From NCBI RefSeq assembly GCF_001483755.1, contig NZ_LQBK01000038.1, positions 1 to 64,000 on the forward strand: DNA of 64,000 nucleotides. Direction: 5' to 3'. The first letter of the stretch is position 1; each line of letters starts with the position of its first letter. Positions 16,981 to 25,929 of the stretch are shown one piece after another. Source of the DNA: Kocuria rosea subsp. polaris (GTDB lineage: Bacteria; Actinomycetota; Actinomycetes; Actinomycetales; Micrococcaceae). The translations under genes and the position numbers were made by a program. Under the pieces are notes generated by a model. It worked only from the letters and a program-made list of their open reading frames with translations. It was not told the origin of the DNA and made no database searches.

Positions 16981-18669
16981 TCAGAAGCCGGCGGAGCGGT
17001 AGAGCTCCACGCCGTCGAGCACGGTCTGGCGGCACACGGGCAGGGACGTGCCGTCCAGCGCGGGCAGCAGCGGGGTGCGGGCGCGCGGATCGGTGCTCCA
17101 GGAGGAGCCGGTCCCCTCGGCCTGCTGCACCATGAGGGCCTCGACGTCCCAGACGGCGAACGTGGCCGGGGTGCCCGGCGCGAGCTGGCCCTGCATGGGG
17201 TCGGGGTGCCGGGCGGCCCGCCAGGCGCCCCGGGTGGAGGCGAGGAACGCGGCCCGCGCGGAGATCCGCTGCTCCGGGTCGTGGTGCTGGAGGCAGGCCC
17301 GGACGGTCTCCCACGGGGACAGCGGCACCACGGGGGCGTCGCTGCCGAGGGCCACGGGCACCCCGGCGCGGTAGAACGAGGCCATCGGGTTCATCGCGGC
17401 CGCCCGTTCGGCGCCGAGGCGCTGCTCGTAGAGCCCGCCCGGCCCGCCCCACGCGGCGTCGAAGCCGGGCTGCACGGAGACGGTCACCGCGTGGCGGGCG
17501 AGCCGCTCGATGCCCTCGGGGTCGATCATCTCGGCGTGCTCGAGGCGGTGGCCCGCGCTGCGCAGCGCGCGCTCCCCCACGAGCTCCTCGGCGCGGTCGA
17601 GCCCGTCGAGGACGATGTCCATCCCGGCGTCCCCGATGACGTGGAACCCGCCCTGCAGGCCGGCCTCCGTGGTCGCGGCGAGGTGGGCGGCCACGGTCTC
17701 GGCGTCGAGGTAGCGGTCCCCCCGGTCGTCCGGGGCGTCGGCGTAGGGAGCGCGCAGGGCCGCCGTGCGGGAGCCCAGGGCGCCGTCGACGCACAGGTCC
17801 CCGGCGAGGCCCACGAGCGACTCCCGCGGCTGCACGGCCCGTCCCAGCAGGTCCGCCAGGGCGGCGTCGAAGCGCTCCGCCACCGCCCTGGCCTCCTCGG
17901 CCGTGGCCGCGAGCTCGCCCCGGTAGGGCACCACCCGGGGTGTCGGGCCCTCGGCGCCGACCCCGTGGTTGGCGAGGGCCGTCAGCCGGACGAGGTCCTC
18001 GAACGGGGCGACCTGCTCGGCGTTGGCCTCCACCAGGGCCACGTAGCCCTGGGACGCGGCGTGGCGCAGCGCCAGCCGGTGCAGCTCGGCGCGGCGCCCG
18101 GCGTCGAAGCCGAGGGCCGCGGCGCGCACGCGGTCGTGGGCCCGGTTCTCGACCCGGCCGTCGCCGAGCCATCCCTCGACGCCGGCGAGGCCCAGCCGCC
18201 GGGCCAGGGACGAGGACACCACCCCCGAGTGGACGTCGATCCGCGTCAGGTAGACCTCGCGCCCCCCGGCGGCCCGGTCGAGCTCCTCGGCCGTCGGCGC
18301 CCGCCGCTCCGGCCACACGGACTCGTCCCACCCGGAGCCCAGAACCGGGCCGGCGCCCGTGCGCGCGGCACCGGCCACGGCCTCGAGCACCTCGTGCAGG
18401 GAACCGGCGGCCGTGAGGTCGAGGGTGGACAGCGCCAGCGCGGTCTCCGTCACGTGCACGTGGGAGTCCACGAAGCCCGGGGCCAGCAGCCGTCCGTCGA
18501 GGTCGACCACGTCCATGGAGGAGTCCTGCAGGGACCGCGCGGCCTCCTCGGAGCCCACCCAGGCGACGCGGGCGCCGTCGACCAGCAGGGCCGTGGCGAA
18601 CGGGTCGGCCGGGCTGTAGACGGAGCCGTTGCGGTAGAGGACGGGACGGGCGGGGGCGGTGGTGCTCAC
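16981..18669 (-). CDS. Amidohydrolase family protein (YtcJ/exoenzyme-regulatory type)
   Basis: A 562-residue metal-dependent amidohydrolase. It has an N-terminal beta-sandwich, the metal motif GFVDSHVHV (HxH), a central helical insert and the C-terminal metal-ligand regions (HVIGDAGMD, GHRLEHAEMID, ALGSDAPVVPLSPW). Start GTG or ATG near 18669 with GGAG upstream. The substrate cannot be told; YtcJ-type proteins act on N-substituted amides and formamides. It follows the helicase on the same strand by 55 bases and may be the last gene of the long minus-strand unit. Confidence 0.88.
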   Translation of the reverse strand: MSTTAPARPVLYRNGSVYSPADPFATALLVDGARVAWVGSEEAARSLQDSSMDVVDLDGRLLAPGFVDSHVHVTETALALSTLDLTAAGSLHEVLEAVAGAARTGAGPVLGSGWDESVWPERRAPTAEELDRAAGGREVYLTRIDVHSGVVSSSLARRLGLAGVEGWLGDGRVENRAHDRVRAAALGFDAGRRAELHRLALRHAASQGYVALVEANAEQVAPFEDLVRLTALANHGVGAEGPTPRVVPYRGELAATAEEARAVAERFDAALADLLGRAVQPRESLVGLAGDLCVDGALGSRTAALRAPYADAPDDRGDRYLDAETVAAHLAATTEAGLQGGFHVIGDAGMDIVLDGLDRAEELVGERALRSAGHRLEHAEMIDPEGIERLARHAVTVSVQPGFDAAWGGPGGLYEQRLGAERAAAMNPMASFYRAGVPVALGSDAPVVPLSPWETVRACLQHHDPEQRISARAAFLASTRGAWRAARHPDPMQGQLAPGTPATFAVWDVEALMVQQAEGTGSSWSTDPRARTPLLPALDGTSLPVCRQTVLDGVELYRSAGF

Positions 18670-18724
18670 GGGTCTCCTGTTCGGGGCGGCGGTACGGGCG
18701 GAAGGGGGGGCGGGGCGGTGCCGC

Positions 18725-21562
18725 TCAGTCCTCGAACGCGGAGTGCGCCACGACGCCGCGGCGCACCAGCGCGATCGCGCGCTGGCACTGGGCGCGCGTG
18801 CCGGCGTCGAGGAGGTCGATGCCCGCGAGCTGGTCGAGCATGTCGATCACCTGCTTGGCCCAGCGCACGAAGTCGCCCGCGGCGAGCTCCGTGCCGGACA
18901 GCGCCGTGCTCAGGGTGGCGCCGCGGGCCCAGAGGTACATCGGTTCCACGAGCCCGAACTCGGGCTCCGCGGTGGCCGGCAGGTGGTGCTCCTGCTCGCG
19001 GTCGGTGAGCCGGGACCAGTTGCGCACCACGGTCTGCGCGGCGCGGTCCATGGCGGCGGACGGCAGGACGGGCTGGATCCCCTGCTCCTCGCGCTTGGCC
19101 TGGTAGACGAGCAGGGTCACGAGGCCCGCGGTGGCGGCGGGGTCGAGGTCCTCGAGGAATCCTTCGCGCAGGCTCAGGGCCAGCAGCAGGTCCCGGTCGC
19201 CGTAGATCCGCCGCAGCTGCTCACCGGCGTGCGTGGGGCGGACCTCCCCGTCCGGGAGGGTCTCGAGGTAGCCGAAGGAGTCCAGCACCTGGGAGACGCG
19301 GTCGAAGGTCTTGGCGATCGTGTTGGTGCGGCTCTCGATCTGCCGCAGCAGCCCGTCGGTGTCCCGGCGCAGGGTCCACCAGCGCTCGGCCCAGCGTGCG
19401 TGGCTCTCGCGGTCCGAGCAGCCGTGGCAGGGGTGGCCGCGCAGCGCCTTGCGGACCTCCGTGATGCGCCGCTCGGCCGCGCTGGTGCCGCGGTCGAACT
19501 GGATGGTGTGCCCCCGGCCGCCGCCCCGCGGGGGCCGGTGCTCGTGCAGGGCGTTGCGCACGGACGAGGCGAGGTCGCGCCGCTCCTTGGGGGTCCTGCC
19601 GCTGAAGTGCTTGGGGATCCGGATCCGGGACACCGGCTCGAGGGGACCGTCCAGGTCCTGCGCCCCCACCCGGCGCAGCTGGTGGTCCAGGGTGAGGATC
19701 GAGGGGCGGGGGTCGTCCCGGTTGGGGTCGGTGGACAGGATCACGGCGTAGCCGGCGTTGCGCCCGCGGGGGATCTCCACGACGTCCCCGGGCAGCAGGT
19801 CGTGCAGCGAGGCGACGGCGTCCGAGCGGCGCCGCCGGGAGCCGGCCTTCTCCTCGGCCCGTTCGAGGTCCTTGAGCTCCCGGCGCAGGGCGGCGTACTC
19901 GGAGAAGTCCCCGAGGTGGCAGGTCATGGCCTCCTCGTAGCCCCTGAGGGACTCCTCCTGGGAGCGGACCCGGCGGGCCAGGCCCACCACGGAGCGGTCG
20001 GCCTGGAACTGCGCGAAGGAGGACTCGAGGATCTTGCGGGAGCGGAAGGCGCCGAACTGGGCCACCAGGTTCACGGACATGTTGTAGGTGGGCCGGAAGC
20101 TCGAGTTCAGCGGGTAGGTGCGCTTGGAGGCGAGACCGGCGACGGCGTGCGGGTCCATCCCGGGCTGCCACAGCACCACCGCGTGGCCCTCGACGTCGAT
20201 CCCCCGGCGCCCGGCGCGGCCGGTGAGCTGGGTGTACTCCCCCGGTGTGATGTCCACCCGGGCCTCGCCGTTGAACTTGTCGAGCTTCTCGAGCACCACG
20301 GAGCGGGCGGGCATGTTGATCCCCAGCGCCAGGGTCTCCGTGGCGAAGACCGCCTTGACGAGCCCGTCGGCGAAGAGCTGCTCCACGAGCTCCTTGAACG
20401 CGGGCAGCATCCCCGCGTGGTGGGCGGCCACCCCGCGCAGCAGGCCGTCGCGCCACTCGTAGAAGCCGAGGACGTTGAGGTCCGCGGCCTCGAGCGAGGC
20501 CGCGGTCTCGGCCACCCGGGCGCGGATGGTCTGCTGCTCCTTCTCGGTGGTCAGCCGGATGTCCGCGGTGACGCACTGCTGCACGGCGGCGTCGCAGCCG
20601 GCGCGGGAGAAGATGAAGGTGATGACGGGCAGCAGCCCCTCGGCGTCGAGCCGGCGGACGAGCTGCGGGCGGGACACCCGGCGCGTCTCGGGGTTCGGCC
20701 GGAACCCCTCGCCGCCGTTGCGGCGGGAGAACCGGTCGCGGGACCGGCCGCCGGGGCCGCGACCGCCCCGGCGGCCGCCGCGCGGGTGCTCGGCGCGGGC
20801 GAGCTGGAGCAGCTCGGGGTTGACCTCGGGCTCGTCGCGGCCCGGGCCCCCGAGCCGCTCGGCGGCCTCCTCGACCGTGGTGTCGTCCACGAACAGGTCG
20901 AGCAGCCGTCCGCCCACCTGGACGTGCTGCCACAGCGGGACGGGACGGTGCTCGGAGACGACCACGTCCGTGTCCCCGCGCACGGTGTCCAGCCACGCCC
21001 CGAACTCCTCGGCGTTGGAGACGGTCGCGGACAGGGAGACCAGCTGGACGCTGTCCGGCAGGTGGATGATGACCTCCTCCCAGACGGCGCCCCGGAAGCG
21101 GTCGGCGAGGTAGTGCACCTCGTCCATGATCACGAAGCCCAGGTTCAGCAGGGTCGGCGAGTCCGCGTAGAGCATGTTCCGCAGGACCTCGGTGGTCATC
21201 ACCACGACGTCCGCCTCGGAGTTCACGGAGGTGTCCCCGGTGAGCAGTCCGACCCGCTCGGCGCCGAAGGCGCGGGAGAACTCGTGGAACTTCTGGTTGC
21301 TGAGCGCCTTGATGGGGGTCGTGTAGAAGGCCTTCTGCCCGCGGGACAGGGCCAGGTGGACGGCGAACTCCCCCACCACGGTCTTGCCGGCGCCGGTCGG
21401 GGCGGCGACGAGCACCCCCCGGCCCTCCTCGAGGGCCCCGCAGGCGGTCGCCTGGAAGTCGTCCATCTCGAACTCGAGCCGGTGCTGGAACGCGGCGAGC
21501 TCGGTCCTCGCGTGGGCGGCCCGCTGCTTGGCGGCCAGGTATCGGTCGGCGTAGGAGGACAT
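18725..21562 (-). CDS. helY: DEAD/DEAH-box superfamily 2 RNA helicase, HelY/Ski2-Mtr4 type
   Basis: A 945-residue helicase. Motif I is APTGAGKT (54-61), motif Ia TPIKALSNQK, motif II DEVH (147-150), motif III SATVSN and motif VI QLTGRAGRRGID. A basic RGGR-rich insert separates the RecA domains. The C-terminal third resembles the DSHCT region of Ski2/Mtr4 RNA helicases, with a CHGCSDRESH segment. The actinobacterial homologue lies next to tat genes, as here. Role inferred: RNA remodelling or decay; the substrate is unknown. The start is the ATG at 21562; tatC ends 71 bases upstream of it. Confidence 0.94.
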   Translation of the reverse strand: MSSYADRYLAAKQRAAHARTELAAFQHRLEFEMDDFQATACGALEEGRGVLVAAPTGAGKTVVGEFAVHLALSRGQKAFYTTPIKALSNQKFHEFSRAFGAERVGLLTGDTSVNSEADVVVMTTEVLRNMLYADSPTLLNLGFVIMDEVHYLADRFRGAVWEEVIIHLPDSVQLVSLSATVSNAEEFGAWLDTVRGDTDVVVSEHRPVPLWQHVQVGGRLLDLFVDDTTVEEAAERLGGPGRDEPEVNPELLQLARAEHPRGGRRGGRGPGGRSRDRFSRRNGGEGFRPNPETRRVSRPQLVRRLDAEGLLPVITFIFSRAGCDAAVQQCVTADIRLTTEKEQQTIRARVAETAASLEAADLNVLGFYEWRDGLLRGVAAHHAGMLPAFKELVEQLFADGLVKAVFATETLALGINMPARSVVLEKLDKFNGEARVDITPGEYTQLTGRAGRRGIDVEGHAVVLWQPGMDPHAVAGLASKRTYPLNSSFRPTYNMSVNLVAQFGAFRSRKILESSFAQFQADRSVVGLARRVRSQEESLRGYEEAMTCHLGDFSEYAALRRELKDLERAEEKAGSRRRRSDAVASLHDLLPGDVVEIPRGRNAGYAVILSTDPNRDDPRPSILTLDHQLRRVGAQDLDGPLEPVSRIRIPKHFSGRTPKERRDLASSVRNALHEHRPPRGGGRGHTIQFDRGTSAAERRITEVRKALRGHPCHGCSDRESHARWAERWWTLRRDTDGLLRQIESRTNTIAKTFDRVSQVLDSFGYLETLPDGEVRPTHAGEQLRRIYGDRDLLLALSLREGFLEDLDPAATAGLVTLLVYQAKREEQGIQPVLPSAAMDRAAQTVVRNWSRLTDREQEHHLPATAEPEFGLVEPMYLWARGATLSTALSGTELAAGDFVRWAKQVIDMLDQLAGIDLLDAGTRAQCQRAIALVRRGVVAHSAFED

Positions 21563-21633
21563 GCGTCCACCCTACTGCGCGGTCCCGGCCCGGGCGGGCC
21601 CGCCGGCGGCCCGTTCGCGACGGGCCGAGCGGA

Positions 21634-22527
21634 TCAGGCGCGGGACCCGTCCCCGGCGTCGCGGCCGAGGCGTCCGAGCTCGTCGGCGGGGGTCGCGACG
21701 TCGGCCGCGGCACCCGTGCCCGCCGCGAGCCGGGCCTCCTTCCGGGCCCGCCGGCGGTCCAGGAGCAGGCACAGCCCGACCGCCACGAAGAAGAGCGTGA
21801 GCAGCGGCACCGCGAGGTAGAACATCGTCATCGGGTCCGGTCCCGGGGCGGCCATCGCGGAGACGACCATCACGAGGACCACGACGATCCGCCAGCTCTT
21901 GAGCACCGTGCGCCCGGAGAGCACCCCCAGCATGTTCAGGCCCACGAGGAACACCGGCAGCACGAAGGCCACTCCGAAGGTGAGGATCAGCTGCAGGAAG
22001 AACCGCAGGTACACGTCCGCGGAGATGAAGTTGGTCCCGCCCGCCGGGGTGAACGCGGTCAGGGCGTAGACGGCCGTCGGCAGGGTGAGCACGGCGACCG
22101 CGACCCCGCCCAGGAAGAGCGGGACGGCCGCGGCCAGGAAGCCGGCCGCGTAGCGGCGCTCGGTCCGGTGCAGGGCCGGTGTGACGAAGGCCCACAGCTG
22201 GTAGAGCCACACGGGGCTGGCCAGGACCAGGCCGAGCACCAGGGAGACCTCCACCATGATGTTGAAGGAGGAGCCCACGGCCGAGTAGTTGATGGAGGCC
22301 TCGCTGCCCTCCGCGGAGGCCAGCCGCTGCAGGGGCTCGGTGATGTAGCCCATGAACGGGATGTACAGGAAGAACCCGCCGACCATGCCCAGGACGGTGG
22401 CCACCGCGGACTTGATCAGCCGGTTGCGCAGCTCCCGCAGGTGCTCGGCCAGGGCCATCTGCGCCTGCGGATTGGCCTTGCGCGCCGACCGGCGCTTCTG
22501 GGGTCCGCGGGGGGACTGCGAGGACAT
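21634..22527 (-). CDS. tatC: Twin-arginine translocase subunit TatC
   Basis: A 297-residue membrane protein, the receptor that recognises twin-arginine signal peptides with TatB-like partners. Hallmarks are the N-terminal MALAEHLRELRNRLIKSA, and then six membrane helices with the FKAAFxxG-equivalent SPVWLYQLWAFVTPALHRTERR and the AAPGPDPMTMFYLAVPL segment. The ATG at 22527 has GAAGG five bases upstream. The C-terminus (about 255-297) is a charged cytoplasmic extension. tatA lies upstream on the same strand; there is no separate tatB in the window. Confidence 0.95.
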   Translation of the reverse strand: MSSQSPRGPQKRRSARKANPQAQMALAEHLRELRNRLIKSAVATVLGMVGGFFLYIPFMGYITEPLQRLASAEGSEASINYSAVGSSFNIMVEVSLVLGLVLASPVWLYQLWAFVTPALHRTERRYAAGFLAAAVPLFLGGVAVAVLTLPTAVYALTAFTPAGGTNFISADVYLRFFLQLILTFGVAFVLPVFLVGLNMLGVLSGRTVLKSWRIVVVLVMVVSAMAAPGPDPMTMFYLAVPLLTLFFVAVGLCLLLDRRRARKEARLAAGTGAAADVATPADELGRLGRDAGDGSRA

Positions 22528-22660
22528 GGGGACCTTCGGGACGTCGGGGCGCACGGTGCGCCGGGGCCGGTCGGGCGGTCCGTTCCCGGCCGGGGACGGA
22601 CCGCGGAGGCGGCGCGCACCGGCACGGAGCGGGGAGCCGGAGGAGGGACGGAGGGGTGGG

Positions 22661-22957
22661 TCAGGCCGGGGGGCGGCCGGGGCGCTGCTCCGGGTCCCGC
22701 GGGGCGTCCGTCCCGGGGGCGCCGGGAGCACGGTCGGGGGTCACGTCCTGGCCGGACTCCACGGGCCTGCCGTCGATGACCACGTCGGGGTCGCCCGGCT
22801 GGTCGTCCTTCTTCATCTCCTTGACCTCGGACTTGAAGATGCGCAGCGACTGGCCGAGGCTGCGGGCCATGCCCGGGAGCTTGGGCGCGCCGAACAGCAG
22901 CAGGATCACCAGCAGGATGATCAGGATCATGAAGGGGCTGTCGAAGAGCCTACCCAT
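22661..22957 (-). CDS. tatA: Sec-independent translocase protein TatA
   Basis: A 98-residue protein: one N-terminal membrane helix (about residues 8-22, MILIILLVILLLFGAPKLP), the FGxxKLP hinge, an amphipathic helix (GMARSLGQSLRIFKSEVKEM) and a polar proline-rich tail. It forms the Tat pore with TatC. Its start overlaps the end of the upstream membrane-protein gene by eight bases. Confidence 0.95.
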   Translation of the reverse strand: MGRLFDSPFMILIILLVILLLFGAPKLPGMARSLGQSLRIFKSEVKEMKKDDQPGDPDVVIDGRPVESGQDVTPDRAPGAPGTDAPRDPEQRPGRPPA

Positions 22958-23318
22958 TGAACATTCCTTTCCGTTCAGCCCGGCGGATGTCGCTGATCCG
23001 CTGCGGCTGGCCCATGCGGTCCTTGCGCTCGATGCGGCGTCTCAGACGGGCGGTTTCTCGTTGGTCACGGCCGACCCGGTAGTCGGCCACGGCTTGCCCC
23101 ACCGGTGTGAACAGGGCCGGGTCCGGTGCGGCCCGCACGGGACGCTGCACGCCGGCGGCGGCGTCGTCCCAGCGCTGGGCGAACTCCCCGGCCACCGTCT
23201 CGGTGTCCCGGAGCAGGACGAGGAAGGTCCGGACCAGCCGCCACAGCATCAGTCCGAGGAATGCCGCGCCGAGCAGGACGAGGACCGTCCACAGCAGGAC
23301 CCAGGACCACCAGAGCAT
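22950..23318 (-). CDS. Uncharacterised single-pass membrane protein upstream of tatA
   Basis: A 122-residue protein with one strong N-terminal helix (WSWVLLWTVLVLLGAAFLGLMLWRLV, residues 4-29), then a charged, mostly helical cytoplasmic part with many Arg, Glu and Gln. The ATG at 23318 has GGAGGAC upstream. The stop overlaps the tatA start, suggesting coupling. The layout (helix plus long amphipathic charged region) resembles TatB-like proteins in outline only; I do not claim homology. It lies 23 bases after pafBC. Confidence 0.8.
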   Translation of the reverse strand: MLWWSWVLLWTVLVLLGAAFLGLMLWRLVRTFLVLLRDTETVAGEFAQRWDDAAAGVQRPVRAAPDPALFTPVGQAVADYRVGRDQRETARLRRRIERKDRMGQPQRISDIRRAERKGMFNG

Positions 23319-23341
23319 GTCCTCCAGTATAGGCGGGCGGC

Positions 23342-25417
23342 TCAGGCCGGCTCGGACGTCCCGTAGGCCCGGAGCGCAGAGTTCACCCAGAGTTCCACCT
23401 GCGCCACGACGTCGTCGGGCCCGGCCACGGAGAGCTGGCCGCCGTAGCGGGTGACGAGCGCGCACACGGCCTCGACCGTCTGGAACCCGATGAGCGCGGC
23501 CTCGTGGTCGGCGGCCGGTCCGGTGCGGGCCCCGCCGGGGAGGCGGACCACGGCCGTGCGGGAGGCGTGGTACTGGTCGGCGATCCACCGGCTGCGCCGG
23601 TCGGTGACGAGCACGACCTCCACGGTGTCCGGGGTGCCGGGGGCGGGCGGGGCCGCGGCGGCGGCCTCCTGGGCGGCCGGGCGCTCCCCCGCCGGCCCGG
23701 CGTCCTCGACGGCGGAGATCCGGTCCAGCCGGAAGTTGCGCATCCCCTCGGCGTCCAGGCACCAGGCGCGCACGTACCAGTGGGTGTTGGAGGAGAACAC
23801 CTGGACCGGGTCGACGACCCGCTCCGTGAGCTCGTCGCGGGACGGGACCACGTAGCGGATCCGGATCCGGCGGCGCTGCTCCACGGCGCGGCGGACCGCT
23901 GCCATGACGTCGTCGAGGGCGGGCGCGGGGGTGTCCGTGATGGGCCGGGCGCCCACCGCGTTGGCGAGCACCCCGGCGTCCCCCGCCGCCCCGGCGACCT
24001 TCGCGATCGTGGAGGCCACCGCCTCGGAGTCCCCGCCGGGCACGGTGCGCAGCGTCTGCAGGCCCACGAGCAGCGCGGAGGCCTCGGGCTGGGTGAGGCG
24101 CACGGGGTCGGAGAGCTCGTCCGCGTTGGAGAGGTAGACGTGGCCGTCGTCCCACGACGCGTCGATCAGCTGGTCCGGCATGTGCCCGGGCTTGCCGCAC
24201 ACGAACAGGGTGTTGAGGTCGGCGATGAGCTCCTGGTCGGTGATCCCGAACCGGCGGGCGGTCTCCTCGAGCTCCGCGCCCTGGTGGGCGTAGACCCAGC
24301 GGACGATCTCGAGCAGCCGCGAGAGGTGGTCCGCGGTGGAGAGCTTGTTGCGCGTGCCCTTGCGGGACTTGAGGCTCCAGTCGACCGGCACCCCGCGGAA
24401 CCGGGCCACGGCCGTCTCCGCGCTGCGCAGCCGGCGCACCACGGCGGCGCGCACCTCCGCCTGCATCGTGGGCGCGGTGCCGTCCCCGTCCCGGGGCACG
24501 ACGACGCCGGGGCCGGCCGCGGCGATCTCCTCGGCGAGGATCTCGGTCTCGGCGAAGGGGATGTGCAGCCGGTCCCAGTGCTCGACGCCGTCCCCGGCGC
24601 CGACGCCCGCCTCCTGCCGGGAGGCCATGCGGCGCAGCATGTGCGCGTGCCCGGGCCGGGCGAGCACCTCCACGGTGCGCGCGGGGGCGTGGGAGACCAT
24701 GTGGGAGAGCGCCTCGTTCATGGAGAAGTGCTCGGGCGGGTCGAACTCCTTGCGGGTGACCGTGACGTCGGACATGATCCGCGAGAGCCGGAACGTGCGC
24801 GAGTCCTTGCGGTCCAGGTCCCAGCCGACCACGTACCAGTTGCCGTAGCGGGAGCCGATCCCCCACGGCCTCAGCCGCCGGGTGGTGAGCTGGTCGGTGC
24901 TGCGGGCCAGGTAGTCGAAGCGCACCTCGCGGTGGCGCACCACGGCCGAGAGCAGCGGCTCGAAGGACGGGTCGTGGGCGGTGAGGGTGGGCTGCAGCAG
25001 CGGCGGGGCGTCGTCCTCCGGCAGTCCCCCGATGGCGGGCTCGAGCTTGCGCAGGGCGCGGTGGGCGAGCTCGCCGAGGGAGGCGTCCGTCCAGGCGTTG
25101 GCCGCCAGGGCCAGCACCGCGGACTCCTCGGCCGTGAACTGCAGGGGCGGGAGGGTGAAGGACCCGCGCGGGATCCGGTAGCGGTGGCCGTGCGTGTCGT
25201 CGGGGAACAGGGGGTCCTCGGAGACCTCCTCGATGGGGTAGCCCAGATCGCGCAGCTCCGCCTTGTCGCGCTCGAACATGCGCTCGAACGCCTCGTCGGA
25301 CGCGGACTCAGCGTACGACGGAACGGCCTCCCGGAGCTCGGCGCGGGTGTACCCGCGGTCGCGGGAGACCAGGGCGATGAGCAGGTTGAGAAGCCGCTCC
25401 GTCGATCGGGCTGCCAT
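23342..25417 (-). CDS. pafBC: Fused WYL-domain transcription activator PafBC
   Basis: A 691-residue protein containing two tandem HTH-WYL-WCX units. The first starts MAARSTERLLNLLIALVSRDRGYTRAELR and the second at about residue 345 (KLSTADHLSRLLEIVRWVYAHQG). Each has a WYL-type core (NWYVVGWDLDRKDSRTFRLSRI and HWYVRAWCLDAEGMRNFRLDRI). PafB and PafC are separate genes in mycobacteria; a natural fusion is known in Arthrobacter. The protein activates the LexA-independent DNA-damage response, sensing ssDNA. Its start lies 11 bases after the FKBP stop. Confidence 0.95.
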   Translation of the reverse strand: MAARSTERLLNLLIALVSRDRGYTRAELREAVPSYAESASDEAFERMFERDKAELRDLGYPIEEVSEDPLFPDDTHGHRYRIPRGSFTLPPLQFTAEESAVLALAANAWTDASLGELAHRALRKLEPAIGGLPEDDAPPLLQPTLTAHDPSFEPLLSAVVRHREVRFDYLARSTDQLTTRRLRPWGIGSRYGNWYVVGWDLDRKDSRTFRLSRIMSDVTVTRKEFDPPEHFSMNEALSHMVSHAPARTVEVLARPGHAHMLRRMASRQEAGVGAGDGVEHWDRLHIPFAETEILAEEIAAAGPGVVVPRDGDGTAPTMQAEVRAAVVRRLRSAETAVARFRGVPVDWSLKSRKGTRNKLSTADHLSRLLEIVRWVYAHQGAELEETARRFGITDQELIADLNTLFVCGKPGHMPDQLIDASWDDGHVYLSNADELSDPVRLTQPEASALLVGLQTLRTVPGGDSEAVASTIAKVAGAAGDAGVLANAVGARPITDTPAPALDDVMAAVRRAVEQRRRIRIRYVVPSRDELTERVVDPVQVFSSNTHWYVRAWCLDAEGMRNFRLDRISAVEDAGPAGERPAAQEAAAAAPPAPGTPDTVEVVLVTDRRSRWIADQYHASRTAVVRLPGGARTGPAADHEAALIGFQTVEAVCALVTRYGGQLSVAGPDDVVAQVELWVNSALRAYGTSEPA

Positions 25418-25428
25418 CGGCTGGGTCC

Positions 25429-25824
25429 TCAGCGCACGTCCAGGAGGTCCACCACGAAGATCAGCGCCTCGTCGGGTCCGATGACCCCGCCGGCTCCCCG
25501 GGAGCCGTAGGCCTGGTCCGAGGGGATCTCCAGGCGGCGGCGGCCGCCGACCTTCATCCCGAGCAGGCCCTTGTCCCAGCCCTCGATGACCTGGCCGATG
25601 CCCACGGTGAAGTCGAGGGGCTGGCCGCGGTTCCACGAGGCGTCGAACTCCTCGCCGGCGGAGAACGTCACGCCCACGTAGTGGCAGGAGATCTGCTTGC
25701 CGGGGGTGGCCTCCGCGCCGGTGCCCTCCACGAGGTCCGTGATGACGAGCTCGGTCGGCGCCTCCCCCTCGGGGAAGTCGATCTCGGGCTTGCTGCGGTC
25801 GAGCTTGCGCTCTCCGAAGGACAT
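25429..25824 (-). CDS. FKBP-type peptidyl-prolyl cis-trans isomerase (cytosolic)
   Basis: A 131-residue single-domain FKBP without a signal peptide. Core motifs: ISCHYVGVTFSAGEEFDASWNRGQPLDFTVGIGQVIEGWDKGLLGMKVGGRRRLEIPSDQAYG and the closing ALIFVVDLLDV strand. Active-site aromatic residues (Tyr, Phe, Asp, Trp59-type) are present. The ATG at 25824 has GGAG six bases upstream. It sits between a lipoprotein FKBP and pafBC. Confidence 0.94.
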   Translation of the reverse strand: MSFGERKLDRSKPEIDFPEGEAPTELVITDLVEGTGAEATPGKQISCHYVGVTFSAGEEFDASWNRGQPLDFTVGIGQVIEGWDKGLLGMKVGGRRRLEIPSDQAYGSRGAGGVIGPDEALIFVVDLLDVR

Positions 25825-25872
25825 GGGTGCTCCTGTTCGTCGGGTCGTCGACGGTCGGTCGTCGGGAACGGC

Positions 25873-25903
25873 GGGGCACGAGGCCCCTGGGGGCTCGTGC
25901 CCC
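25873..25903 (-). terminator. Hairpin between the two FKBP genes
   Basis: Perfect 10-bp stem (25873-25882 with 25894-25903) extended by inner GC pairs, 27 bases after the lipoprotein FKBP stop. Confidence 0.7.
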
Positions 25904-25929
25904 ACCGGGCCACCCTATCCGACCGGGGG

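Noticed and set aside
18659-21820. 1,053-codon plus-strand open frame opposite the helicase
   Set aside because: Antisense shadow; the helicase on the minus strand has all its motifs.
22950-23318. Calling the protein upstream of tatA TatB
   Set aside because: The outline is similar, but the TatB-type FDIGF/GPxxLP start is missing, so the name is not justified.
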